Shown in pieces: positions 43,171 to 51,732 of a stretch of DNA of 64,000 nucleotides (within the stretch, counting starts at the first letter, position 1; every line of letters starts with the position of its first letter). Location of the stretch: NCBI RefSeq assembly GCF_900116605.1, contig NZ_FPBC01000009.1, positions 62,001 to 126,000 on the forward strand, read 5' to 3'. The position numbers were made by a program, and so were the translations under genes. This DNA comes from Pseudomonas marincola (GTDB lineage Bacteria; Pseudomonadota; Gammaproteobacteria; Pseudomonadales; Pseudomonadaceae). The notes under the pieces are model-generated. The model was not told where the DNA came from and searched no databases. It was given only the letters and a program-made list of their open reading frames with translations.

Positions 43171-44097
43171 TCATTTTACGATGCCAATGGTGTCGCCCAG
43201 AAAACTGCCTTTCACCTCACGGTCAACGAACTCGCGCATATGCGAGACGAAACTCTGCTGGATGTTTGAGAGCCGGCCCTGAGAAGGCATTAGCATATTG
43301 AAATCAACCTCAATGGACGGCGCAAAAGGACGAAACACAACCCCCTGCCCCTTGTACTCCAGCGCACTGATCGCATCGACCAACGCCAAGCCAGCGCCCA
43401 GTTCAACAAATGCGCACATGGGCGCAGACAATTGCGTTTCCAACTGAAGCCTGCGCGACACGCCATGCGCTGAAAATATGGCATCGATGTGGTGTCTGGA
43501 GCCGACCGCGCTCGGATAGGAGATAAAGGCCTCGCCTTCAAGGTCTTCCGGAACCACAACAGATTTCTCTTGCAGTCGATGCCCGGCAGGCATTGCACAG
43601 AGCAAATTCGATCGCAGCAGTTGTTCGCCGCGCGGGCACAGATAAGTACTGGGCTCCGCAATAAAACCCAGATCACAACGTTGCCCGATCACCTGATCCA
43701 CAACTTCTTCAGACGACTGCACGACCAGACACACCTGCGCATGGGGATGTTGCTCGACAAACGCGCAAATGGCCCGCGGTAAAAATGAAAGACCCAGTGC
43801 CGGCGCGCAGACGATGCGCAGCGACCCGCGGGTGAGGCTGCAGATTTCTCTCGCCGCGCGGGCGATACGCTCAACACCGACCAGAGAGCGCTGAACCTCT
43901 TCATACAACACCAGTGCTTCCGGAGTCGGTCGCAGTCGGCCCTTGATGCGGTCGAAGAGCGGGAAGCCAATATCTTCCTCAAGCGCTGAAATCAACCGAG
44001 TCGCGGCCGGTTGAGAAATGTGCAGCGCTTCTGCCGCACGCGTCACCGTCTCTCCCACGATGACTGCCCGGAACGCTTCAAGCTGACGAAGGTTCAT
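43171..44097 (-). CDS. LysR-family regulator of the opine-oxidase-like operon
   Basis: The 308-residue product has the LysR helix-turn-helix (MNLRQLEAFRAVIVGETVTRAAEALHISQPAATRLISALEEDIGFPLFDR) and a periplasmic-binding-type effector domain (SLRIVCAPALGLSFLPRAI). It is divergent from the FAD-dehydrogenase operon across a 137-nt gap, which contains the palindrome TTGATATCAA near 44173. It probably controls that operon in response to its substrate. Confidence 0.9.
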   Translation of the reverse strand: MNLRQLEAFRAVIVGETVTRAAEALHISQPAATRLISALEEDIGFPLFDRIKGRLRPTPEALVLYEEVQRSLVGVERIARAAREICSLTRGSLRIVCAPALGLSFLPRAICAFVEQHPHAQVCLVVQSSEEVVDQVIGQRCDLGFIAEPSTYLCPRGEQLLRSNLLCAMPAGHRLQEKSVVVPEDLEGEAFISYPSAVGSRHHIDAIFSAHGVSRRLQLETQLSAPMCAFVELGAGLALVDAISALEYKGQGVVFRPFAPSIEVDFNMLMPSQGRLSNIQQSFVSHMREFVDREVKGSFLGDTIGIVK

Positions 44098-44234
44098 TCA
44101 GCAACCCATAACAAATAAACATAGGCTTCATAAAATAAAGCATTTTTCAGTCACCGATAAGCCCCATAGGATTGATATCAACCAATAGAGGCTCCGGAAT
44201 CAGTGGCCTATATGAATCTTAGCGCCATAGAACA

Positions 44235-45371
44235 ATGAGCAATCAACCTATGCATAAATCGAAAACAGTTGTCGTAGGTGGTGGCCTTTTGGGCATGACC
44301 ATCGCTTACGGGCTTGCGCTCAAAGGGCAACAGGTTTGCGTTTTGGACGAGGGCGACAGCGCCTTTCGCGCGTCCAGAGGCAACTTCGGCTTGATCTGGG
44401 TGCAAAGCAAAGGTTACGGCATGACCCCTTATGCCCACTGGACCCGACAAGCAGCTGCATTATGGCCTGAACTGGCTGGCAAGCTCTTGGCCGATACCGG
44501 CATTAATGTGCACCTGCGCCAGAATGGCGGGTATCAGTTGTGTTTGTCGCAAGCCGAGCTCACTGAAGAAGTTCACCGCTTGCAGTGGCTGGAATCTGCT
44601 TTGGGTGACTACCCCTTTGAGGTGCTCGAACCGAATGAGTTGCAGAAACGCCTCCCGCGGATCGGCCCGGACGTTGTCGGCGCCTGTTTCTCCCCCATGG
44701 ACGGCCACGTTAATCCCCTCAAGCTGTTCAGTGCCTTGCACCACGCCTGCCAAGCGCGCGGCGTGCACGTTCTCCACAACTATGCCGTCGATGGAATTGA
44801 AGCTTTCGGCAACGATTTTCTGATCACATCGAACGCTCGCGAGCTGCGTTGCGAGCAACTGATACTGGCTGCAGGACTGGGAAACAAAACGCTCGGAGCC
44901 CACCTTGGGCATGACGTACCAGTAGCCCCCAGCCGTGGACAAATTCTGATTACCGAACGAATTGAGCCATTTCTTGATATTCCCACGTCAACCGTCCGGC
45001 AAACCGATGAAGGCACCGTCCAGCTCGGCGACTCGGCCGAGTCCGTCGGTTTCGATGACCGCACCAGCACAGCGGTGATCGCTGACATTGCAGATCGTGC
45101 AGTGCGCAGCTTTCCGTGTCTGGCCAACGTCAATCTGGTGCGGGCGTGGGGGGCTTTGCGCGTGATGACCCCGGATGGCGGGCCGATCTATCAAGAGCTG
45201 TCACATGCGCCCGGCGCGCACTTGGTGTCCTGCCACAGCGGTGTAACGCTTGCTGCCATGCATGCCCTGCGACTCGCACCGTCAATAGCCACAGGCACTG
45301 CGCTGCCGGAACTTGCGTCTTTCGGACTCGGACGATTTAGCGCCAACGCAGAGGTTCATCATGCCCACTGA
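44235..45371 (+). CDS. FAD-dependent D-amino-acid-dehydrogenase-type subunit (OoxB/HcnC-like)
   Basis: The 378-residue product has an N-terminal FAD Rossmann motif (TVVVGGGLLGMTIAYGLALKGQQVCVLDEG), the DAO-family middle region and a C-terminal FAD-binding stretch (CHSGVTLAAMHALRLAPSIA). In opine oxidases, HcnABC and D-hydroxyproline dehydrogenases this type of subunit holds the amine-oxidizing site. It forms an operon with a small 2Fe-2S protein and a second flavoprotein, so a membrane-linked heterotrimer that oxidizes a secondary amine is likely. Confidence 0.85.
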   Translation: MSNQPMHKSKTVVVGGGLLGMTIAYGLALKGQQVCVLDEGDSAFRASRGNFGLIWVQSKGYGMTPYAHWTRQAAALWPELAGKLLADTGINVHLRQNGGYQLCLSQAELTEEVHRLQWLESALGDYPFEVLEPNELQKRLPRIGPDVVGACFSPMDGHVNPLKLFSALHHACQARGVHVLHNYAVDGIEAFGNDFLITSNARELRCEQLILAAGLGNKTLGAHLGHDVPVAPSRGQILITERIEPFLDIPTSTVRQTDEGTVQLGDSAESVGFDDRTSTAVIADIADRAVRSFPCLANVNLVRAWGALRVMTPDGGPIYQELSHAPGAHLVSCHSGVTLAAMHALRLAPSIATGTALPELASFGLGRFSANAEVHHAH

Positions 45372-45699
45372 AAGCTTGTTTACCCCATTAGCCAAAGCTC
45401 AGTCTTGGGTAACCATCGACTACGAAGGGCATCAGCTCAAGGTTCCGCAAGGTGTTTCCATCGCCGCCGCCTTGCTCGCCAGTGGCGTACGCCATTCGCG
45501 TACCACGCCTGTTCAGGGCGCTAACCGCGCACCATTTTGCATGATGGGTGTGTGTTTCGAGTGCCTGGTCGAGGTCGATGGTGTGCCCAACCGCCAAGGC
45601 TGTATGACGCTGGTAAGCGACGGCCTCAGGGTTCGACGTCAGCTCGGGGCGCGCAAGCTGGCGCCACTTTGTGCCGAAGGTGACTGCGATGAAAACTAA
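45361..45699 (+). CDS. small 2Fe-2S ferredoxin-like subunit (HcnA-type)
   Basis: The 112-residue product has the 2Fe-2S cysteine pattern CMMGVCFEC with a distal Cys in NRQGCM. It resembles the HcnA/gamma subunit of heterotrimeric amine dehydrogenases. The ATG at 45361 has GAGG upstream and overlaps the preceding gene by 11 nt. It should pass electrons between flavin sites. Confidence 0.88.
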   Translation: MPTESLFTPLAKAQSWVTIDYEGHQLKVPQGVSIAAALLASGVRHSRTTPVQGANRAPFCMMGVCFECLVEVDGVPNRQGCMTLVSDGLRVRRQLGARKLAPLCAEGDCDEN

Positions 45700-47095
45700 A
45701 GCCGTGGATCTGTTGATTATCGGTGCGGGGCCAGCCGGTATGAGTGCCGCTGTCGAGGCGCGCAACAACGGCTTATCGGTACTGGTGCTGGATGAGCAGC
45801 CAGGTCCTGGCGGGCAAATCTACCGCAACATTAGCAACACCGACGCCCAACGCTCACAGATACTCGGCGCTGACTACAGCCATGGGCGTCATTTGGCACA
45901 GGCGTTTTTGGCCAGTGATATCGAGTATGTCGCCCAAGCCTCGGCGTGGCAGGTCACTGATCAGAAGCAAGTGCACTATTTGCATCAGGGGCAATCGCGA
46001 GTAGCGCAGGGCCAAAGATTACTCATCGCAACGGGCGCATACGAGCGTCCAATGCCGATTCCAGGCTGGACCCTGCCTGGCGTCATGACTGCTGGCGCGG
46101 GCCAGATATTGCTCAAGAGTGCGGCTGTGGTACCTGCCGGTCCTGTCGTTCTTGCAGGGTGTGGGCCTCTACTCTACCTGCTGGCCGTTCAGTATTTGCA
46201 GGCTGGTATTTCCCTTGCAGCACTGGTCGATACCAGTCGACACAGCGACGTGCTCAGTGGTTTGCGCCATATACCCAAAGCCTTGAAGGGCTGGCCGGAC
46301 CTGCAAAAAGGCCTGTCACTACTCGCAACATTACGTAAAGCCAAAGTTAAGCATTACAGGGGCGCAACAGCGCTGCGTATTGAAGGCAGCGCACACGCCG
46401 AAGCCCTGAGTTTCAGCAGCCGTGGTGATGAATATCGCATTGCCTGCAACCTCGTCATGTTGCATCAGGGCGTAGTGCCTAATACCCAAATCAGCTGGTC
46501 TCTGCGTCTGCAGCACCATTGGCAGAACGACCAACTGTGCTGGCAAGCTGAGCGCAATGCATGGGGCGAAACCAGCACGTCCGGGATATTTATAGCCGGC
46601 GATGGCGGCTCCATTGGCGGTGCAATGGCGGCTCAGGCACAAGGACGAATCGCAGCACTGGCTATCGCCTGTCAGCTCGGCCGACTAGACAGCTCCAGCC
46701 GGGACAAGCTTGTAAAACCCTACCGGAAGGCGTTGCACCGCTGCATGGCGGCGCGCCCTCTCATCGATTCGCTATATCGCCCGCGCAACGAGAACCGCAT
46801 TCCCGAAGACAACGTAATTGTTTGTCGTTGCGAAGAGGTCACCGCCGGCACCGTACGCAGCCATGTGCGTCTCGGTTGCCTGGGCCCAAATCAGATTAAA
46901 GCCTTCAGCCGCTGCGGCATGGGCCCCTGCCAAGGGCGCCAGTGCGGCTTGACCGTAACCGAGATTATTGCCGCCTCCGGCAACGTTAGCGCAAGTGAAG
47001 TGGGTTATTACCGCATACGCGCGCCTTTGAAGCCCATCACCCTGAAACAGCTTGCACAACAGCCCAACAAAAACCTCAACCAGGAGTTGTCATGA
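45689..47095 (+). CDS. FAD/NAD(P)-type flavoprotein with BFD-like 2Fe-2S domain (OoxA/HcnB-like)
   Basis: The 468-residue product has an N-terminal FAD motif (DLLIIGAGPAGMSAAVEARNNGLSVLVLDEQPGPGGQIY), a second nucleotide region (GPVVLAGCGPLLYLLAVQYLQAG) and a C-terminal BFD-like iron-sulfur site (VIVCRCEEVTAGTV ... CGMGPCQGRQC). This layout is that of OoxA/NoxA and HcnB. AAGGTGA precedes the ATG at 45689, which overlaps the ferredoxin gene by 11 nt. The family may carry electrons to the respiratory chain. Confidence 0.88.
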   Translation: MKTKAVDLLIIGAGPAGMSAAVEARNNGLSVLVLDEQPGPGGQIYRNISNTDAQRSQILGADYSHGRHLAQAFLASDIEYVAQASAWQVTDQKQVHYLHQGQSRVAQGQRLLIATGAYERPMPIPGWTLPGVMTAGAGQILLKSAAVVPAGPVVLAGCGPLLYLLAVQYLQAGISLAALVDTSRHSDVLSGLRHIPKALKGWPDLQKGLSLLATLRKAKVKHYRGATALRIEGSAHAEALSFSSRGDEYRIACNLVMLHQGVVPNTQISWSLRLQHHWQNDQLCWQAERNAWGETSTSGIFIAGDGGSIGGAMAAQAQGRIAALAIACQLGRLDSSSRDKLVKPYRKALHRCMAARPLIDSLYRPRNENRIPEDNVIVCRCEEVTAGTVRSHVRLGCLGPNQIKAFSRCGMGPCQGRQCGLTVTEIIAASGNVSASEVGYYRIRAPLKPITLKQLAQQPNKNLNQELS

Positions 47096-47442
47096 GCAAT
47101 ATTGAGCATTTCGACAGTAACCCGAAACTAAGCCGGGTTGTTGTTCACCAGGGCGTCGCATGGCTCAGCGGCATCGTCGCCGACGACTGCAGCCAGGACA
47201 TCAGCGGCCAGACTCGACAGGTACTTGCACGACTTGAAGCCCTGCTGGCTTCAGTCGGTAGCGACAAGTCACGCGTGCTCAGTGCCCAGATCTGGATGAA
47301 GGACATGAAGGCCGATGTTGATGCAATGAATGCCGAATGGATCGAATGGTGCGAGACGCCTCCTCCGGCACGCGCTACATGCCAGGTCAGCTTCGACGAT
47401 CCCGATATTCGCATCGAGCTCATCGCCACCGCCGCCGTCTGA
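47092..47442 (+). CDS. RidA/YjgF-family enamine/imine deaminase
   Basis: The 116-residue product has RidA features (VVVHQGVAWLSGIVADDCSQDISGQTRQVLARLEALLASVGSDKSRVLSAQIWMKDM; RATCQVSF with the conserved Arg). RidA hydrolyses reactive imine or enamine intermediates. Overlap of its start with the dehydrogenase stop (ATGA) suggests it clears the imine made by that enzyme. Confidence 0.9.
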   Translation: MSNIEHFDSNPKLSRVVVHQGVAWLSGIVADDCSQDISGQTRQVLARLEALLASVGSDKSRVLSAQIWMKDMKADVDAMNAEWIEWCETPPPARATCQVSFDDPDIRIELIATAAV

Positions 47443-47489
47443 ACAATCCAGCAATCCCTAAGCAATAACAACAACACTCTGGAGTTTTC

Positions 47490-48266
47490 ATGAACACGAA
47501 AAATATAGTCCGCACGCTGGGCCTGATGACACTGATCGCGATGGGAAGCAATGCTTACGCTGAGAACGGCACCATGCGCGTCGGCATTGAAGCGGCTTAC
47601 CCGCCCTTCGCGTACAAAACCCCGGACAATAAAATCCAAGGGTTTGATTACGACATTGGCGAAGCCATTTGCGCTGAAATGAAGGTCAAATGCGAATGGG
47701 TAGAGGTTGAGTTCGACGGGCTGATTCCTTCACTCAAAGTCCGCAAGATTGATGCAGCCATCTCATCGGTTTCAATCACACCGGACCGCCTTAAATCAGT
47801 CGATTTCACCAACAGCTACTACCGCCTTCCCGCGAAGATTGCGGTTCGCAAAGACAGCGCCATCAAAGCAATTCCAGAAGACCTGGCGGGTAAACGCATT
47901 GGTGTTCAGCGCTCAACCAACTTCGACCGTTACGCCACAGAACACTTCCAAACAGCAGGTGCCGAAATCATTCGCTACGGCAATCAGGCCGAGATCTTCC
48001 TCGACATGCTGGCTGGGCGCCTAGACGCCACCATGGCAGGCTCGATTGCCATTGAAGAAGGCTTGCTGAACAAGCCTGACGGCGAGACGTTCGGGTTCGT
48101 AGGCCCCGACTACACCGACACCAAATACTTCGGAATGGGCGCGGGGATTGCCGTGCGCAAAAACAATCCACTGACACAAGAAATCAACCAGGCGCTGACA
48201 ACCATACGTGCCAATGGGACATACGACTCCATTCGCAAAAAATACTTCTCTTACGATATCTACTGA
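47490..48266 (+). CDS. periplasmic amino-acid/opine-binding protein (ArgT/OccT-like)
   Basis: The 258-residue product has a signal peptide (LMTLIAMGSNAYA) and the family-3 binding-protein fold (MRVGIEAAYPPFAYKTPDNKIQGFDYDIGEAICAEMKVKCEWVEVEFDGLIPSLKVRKIDAAISSVSIT). It is closest in pattern to lysine/arginine/ornithine and opine binding proteins. No permease or ATPase gene lies next to it, so it must use a system encoded elsewhere. It is 47 nt after ridA. Confidence 0.88.
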   Translation: MNTKNIVRTLGLMTLIAMGSNAYAENGTMRVGIEAAYPPFAYKTPDNKIQGFDYDIGEAICAEMKVKCEWVEVEFDGLIPSLKVRKIDAAISSVSITPDRLKSVDFTNSYYRLPAKIAVRKDSAIKAIPEDLAGKRIGVQRSTNFDRYATEHFQTAGAEIIRYGNQAEIFLDMLAGRLDATMAGSIAIEEGLLNKPDGETFGFVGPDYTDTKYFGMGAGIAVRKNNPLTQEINQALTTIRANGTYDSIRKKYFSYDIY

Positions 48267-48274
48267 GAACGGCC

Positions 48275-48616
48275 GTGCTGCTTTCGCCCCTGGAAATGTT
48301 TGCGTTAGAAAAGCTTCTTGAGCAGACAGGCACAAGCGGCCTGGAATTATCGCCCAGTCATTTCAGCGCGCTTGGCCGGGAGTTCACTGCAGCCGGCTTT
48401 TACACCCTCATCAAATGCCATGAGCAGCATGAACTCATGCTGCTCGGCAAAGAACTGAGTGTGGCGTTTACCCATCACGCCTTGAAGCGTGGTGGGTACT
48501 TTATCTGCTGGCTTGAGGACAACTTCACACTTTGCCTAGAAGGTGTGGCGAACCACCAGGATTGGTCTTCCGAGGTATCACCAGAAAGCCTCGCCATTCT
48601 CTGGCGCCAGCCCTAG
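48275..48616 (+). CDS. hypothetical protein
   Basis: The 113-residue soluble product (LEMFALEKLLEQTGTSGLELSPSHFSALGREFTAAGFYTLIKCHEQHELMLLG) matches no family I recognise. It starts with GTG 8 nt after the binding-protein stop, so it is probably part of the same operon. There is no membrane segment or metal motif. Confidence 0.6.
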   Translation: MLLSPLEMFALEKLLEQTGTSGLELSPSHFSALGREFTAAGFYTLIKCHEQHELMLLGKELSVAFTHHALKRGGYFICWLEDNFTLCLEGVANHQDWSSEVSPESLAILWRQP

Positions 48617-48696
48617 CCGACCTGTTGCTGCCACTGCCCTGTCGGGCCCTATACGCGCAGCGTCTACGGCCAATTCTTTCCCCTGAATATCGCGCG

Positions 48697-49161
48697 CTAC
48701 TCTTTCGGCACCACTGCATTTACTTCTGGCAATTGCCCACTCATGCGGTGCAGGAAGTCGATGAGTACCTCGACCTCGGATTCACTGAAGTTTGCCAGCA
48801 GTAACCGCTCCCTTTCGAGCGCTGTTTCCAGCACCCGGTCGTGTAATTCGCGCCCTGAAGGGGTGAGCGTTACGGTGTGCCGCCGGGCATCTTTGCTATC
48901 GACTTCGGTAGACACAAAGCCTTCGCGCTCGAGCATCTGCAGCGAGCGACTCACAGCACCTTTGTCGAGCCCAATCACCTGAACAATCCGGTTGGCGCTG
49001 ATGTGATCCTCCACAGCAAGCATTGCCAGCACCCGCCACTCAACGATGCCAATGCCAAAGTGCTTGCGATAGCAGGCGGATGCCCCGCTGGACATGTTGT
49101 TGGTAAGGAATGTGAGCAGAGCGGGAACGTAACGCTCGAGATTAAGTGGGGGTTGCGCCAT
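48697..49161 (-). CDS. MarR-family regulator
   Basis: The 154-residue product has the MarR winged helix (GIVEWRVLAMLAVEDHISANRIVQVIGLDKGAVSRSLQMLEREGFVSTEVDSKDARRHTVTLTPSGRELHD). It is divergent from the Rieske oxygenase/reductase genes. The promoter between them carries a TTGGTTG-N6-CAACTAA dyad, its likely operator. Confidence 0.9.
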   Translation of the reverse strand: MAQPPLNLERYVPALLTFLTNNMSSGASACYRKHFGIGIVEWRVLAMLAVEDHISANRIVQVIGLDKGAVSRSLQMLEREGFVSTEVDSKDARRHTVTLTPSGRELHDRVLETALERERLLLANFSESEVEVLIDFLHRMSGQLPEVNAVVPKE

Positions 49162-49189
49162 GACAAACGGGTCCGCTGATTTATTTTAA

Positions 49190-49221
49190 TTGGTTGACAT
49201 CGCAACTAAAATTACTAAGAT
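49190..49221 (+). promoter_or_regulatory. sigma-70 promoter overlapped by a MarR-type operator
   Basis: TTGACA (49194-49199) and TAAGAT (49216-49221) are 16 bp apart on the plus strand. The dyad TTGGTTG-ACATCG-CAACTAA (49190-49209) covers the -35 box, so a bound repressor would block polymerase. The leader to the reductase start is about 190 nt. Confidence 0.65.
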
Positions 49222-49417
49222 TAGAGTCACTCAAAGATATCGCGTCGGCATCATAGTCCAGGCGCCAGAACAATAAAATTATGAGGCTCATCGCCATGAA
49301 CAGCCTGCACTGGCTCCCTCCTCCCTGAGCTGAATCGCGCTTATCACGCGGTTGCTGAAACCGCCTAAATCCATTTTATTTTTCAAACACTGCATTACTG
49401 CGGTGGCGGGTACGCTC

Positions 49418-50371
49418 ATGCTCGACGTTTATGTGTCACGCAAAACCACTGAAGCTGAAGATGTTTGCAGCTTCGAATTGACGGCTGCCAATGGCGCGCA
49501 ATTACCGGCCTTCACTGCGGGCTCGCACATCGATGTGCAGGTTGCGCCAGGGCTGACCCGACAGTATTCATTGTGCAACCCGCCACATGAGCGCGAGCGG
49601 TATCTGATCGCGGTGCTCAACGAGCCGGCATCTCGCGGTGGCTCAAGGGGCATGCATGCCGACATACCTCAGGGCGCACAGCTGAAGATCGGCGAGCCAC
49701 GCAACCTTTTCGAGCTCGACCTGACAGCGGAGCATTACCTGCTGTTCGCCGGCGGGATCGGTATTACCCCCATTCTTGCCATGGCGCACGATTTATTGGC
49801 AGCCGGAAAGTGTTTCGACCTGCATTACTGCGGCAGATCTAAAGAGCGCCTGGCGTTCCTTGATTTGTTAAGCACGACGCCTTTCGCCAAGCACGTGCAT
49901 GTTCATGTAGACAACGGCCCAGCCGAACAGCGTCTGGATGCAGCGCAGATACTGCAATCGCCCACAGCAGGCGAGCAACTTTATGTCTGCGGCCCATCCG
50001 GGTTTATGGCCCACATTGAGTCAACTGCCAAAGCCTGTGGCTGGCGCGATCAGCAGATTCATCGCGAAGATTTTGCGGCCCCTGTGCAGGTGCTTGAGAG
50101 GGATCAGCCGTTCGAAGTTGAGTTGACGCGTTCCGGGCAGATCTTGGTGATACCGGCAGAAAAGACCGTACTCGACGTGCTGTTAGAGAACGATATCGAG
50201 ATCGAAAGCTCCTGCGAGCAAGGCATCTGCGGATCATGCATTACACGGGTTTTAGCCGGTGAGCCGGATCATCGCGATCAATACATGAATGCCAAGGAGC
50301 ATGCCCTCAACGATTGCTTTACCCCGTGCTGCTCGCGCTCGCTCAGCCCCCGGCTGGTGCTCGATCTGTAA
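49418..50371 (+). CDS. VanB-type phthalate-dioxygenase-reductase family oxidoreductase
   Basis: The 317-residue product has an FMN/FAD domain (RQYSLCNPPHERERYLIAVL), an NADH domain (YLLFAGGIGITPILAMAHDL; YVCGPSGFM) and a C-terminal plant-type 2Fe-2S domain (SSCEQGICGSCITRV ... CFTPCC). It passes NADH electrons to the oxygenase encoded 37 nt downstream. The ATG at 49418 begins the domain; a TTG at 49352 would add 22 residues of non-conserved sequence. Confidence 0.9.
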   Translation: MLDVYVSRKTTEAEDVCSFELTAANGAQLPAFTAGSHIDVQVAPGLTRQYSLCNPPHERERYLIAVLNEPASRGGSRGMHADIPQGAQLKIGEPRNLFELDLTAEHYLLFAGGIGITPILAMAHDLLAAGKCFDLHYCGRSKERLAFLDLLSTTPFAKHVHVHVDNGPAEQRLDAAQILQSPTAGEQLYVCGPSGFMAHIESTAKACGWRDQQIHREDFAAPVQVLERDQPFEVELTRSGQILVIPAEKTVLDVLLENDIEIESSCEQGICGSCITRVLAGEPDHRDQYMNAKEHALNDCFTPCCSRSLSPRLVLDL

Positions 50372-50408
50372 CCCCTGACAACAATAAGCCTGATAGTTGG
50401 AGAGCCTG

Positions 50409-51491
50409 ATGAATACCTCACACACCCAGTCGCAAGCCATCGAAATCGGTGCGCCCGCTGAAACGCTGCCAAAATTTCCATTGAACCAATGGTACGTAGC
50501 AGGCTTTGCCTGGGAGCTGAAAGACAAGCCACTGGGCAGAACCCTGCTTTGCAAACCGATTGTTTTGTTTCGGACTGCCGATGGCCGTGCTGCAGCGCTG
50601 GAGGATCGTTGCTGTCACCGCGCTTTACCTCTGTCGCACGGCACGCTTGAAGAACAGGGCCTGCGTTGCGGTTATCACGGCTTGCTGTTCAACGGCTCAG
50701 GCCAGTGCCTGGAAGTGCCGGGGCAAGCCAAAATACCTTCAAAAGCCAAGGTGCCGGCCTACCACGTAAGAGAACGTGACCAGATTATCTGGATCTGGTT
50801 TGGCAGCCCAAATCAGCCGGAGCCGACAAGCGAGCCGCCAGCGTATGACATTCATAGCAGTGGTGAGTATCTCTTTGACGGCGACGTCTATCACTACGAT
50901 GCGCCTTACCAGCTCATCCACGACAACCTGCTGGACTTGAGCCATCTGGGTTACGTGCACCTGCGCACTATTGGGGGTAATGCAAGTGTGCACATGAATG
51001 CGCAAATGAACGTTGAAAGCACCGACACCAGCGTGACGGTAACCCGCCATATGCCGGGCTCGGTTCCGCCGCCAACCTATTCGGCGGCCTACCCCTTCAA
51101 AGATAAAATTGATCGCTGGCAGGAGATCGAGTTTCACGTATCGCACCTGCGTATCTGGACCGGCGCCATCGATGCGGGCACAGACTCGCTGGACAATCCT
51201 CAGCGCGAAGGCTTTCACATGCGCGGCTTCCATGGCGTAACGCCCGAAACGGAAACGACCAGCCACTACTTCTGGACGATGGCGACCAACCCCAAGAGCA
51301 ATGAGCAGGAAATCAAGGAGAAGGTCGTCGAGCAGACTGCCATGACCTTCGATGAAGACAAGGTTGTGATCGAAGCCCAGTACCGCAACATGCTTGAGTT
51401 TGGCCCAAAGCCGATGGTCGACATTCACGTTGATGTCGGTGCAAACCGCGCACGCAAGATTATTGAGCAGCTGCGCCAGGCATCTTGCTGA
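50409..51491 (+). CDS. Rieske non-heme iron O-demethylase-type oxygenase (VanA/DdmC-like)
   Basis: The 360-residue product has the Rieske site (C68-x-H70 and C87-x2-H90 in LRCGYHGLLF) and the mononuclear iron site (HDNLLDLSHLGYVH, with H179, H184 and bridging D176). It is closest in pattern to vanillate and dicamba O-demethylases. GGAG precedes the ATG at 50409. The aromatic or methoxy substrate cannot be named. Regulation by MarR and the reductase-first order differ from classical vanAB. Confidence 0.88.
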   Translation: MNTSHTQSQAIEIGAPAETLPKFPLNQWYVAGFAWELKDKPLGRTLLCKPIVLFRTADGRAAALEDRCCHRALPLSHGTLEEQGLRCGYHGLLFNGSGQCLEVPGQAKIPSKAKVPAYHVRERDQIIWIWFGSPNQPEPTSEPPAYDIHSSGEYLFDGDVYHYDAPYQLIHDNLLDLSHLGYVHLRTIGGNASVHMNAQMNVESTDTSVTVTRHMPGSVPPPTYSAAYPFKDKIDRWQEIEFHVSHLRIWTGAIDAGTDSLDNPQREGFHMRGFHGVTPETETTSHYFWTMATNPKSNEQEIKEKVVEQTAMTFDEDKVVIEAQYRNMLEFGPKPMVDIHVDVGANRARKIIEQLRQASC

Positions 51492-51496
51492 TCGGC

Positions 51497-51524
51497 AGTC
51501 GAGGCGGCTCAAACCGCCTCGACT
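51497..51524 (+). terminator. terminator of the oxygenase operon
   Basis: A perfect 11-bp stem AGTCGAGGCGG / CCGCCTCGACT with a 6-nt loop lies 5 nt after the stop codon. Confidence 0.75.
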
Positions 51525-51552
51525 CCGAGCTGGGTTCCAGGGTTGACTCAAT

Positions 51553-51628
<76 letters not shown>

Positions 51629-51732
51629 GCAGAGTGCGGCGCTGGGGTTTGGCGGAGCTGTTTCGCGGCGCTCCCCTGCCTTTGCCAATGCAAGGGAAAT
51701 TCTAGCAGCGCCCGGGCCAACGGCCAGAGGGA

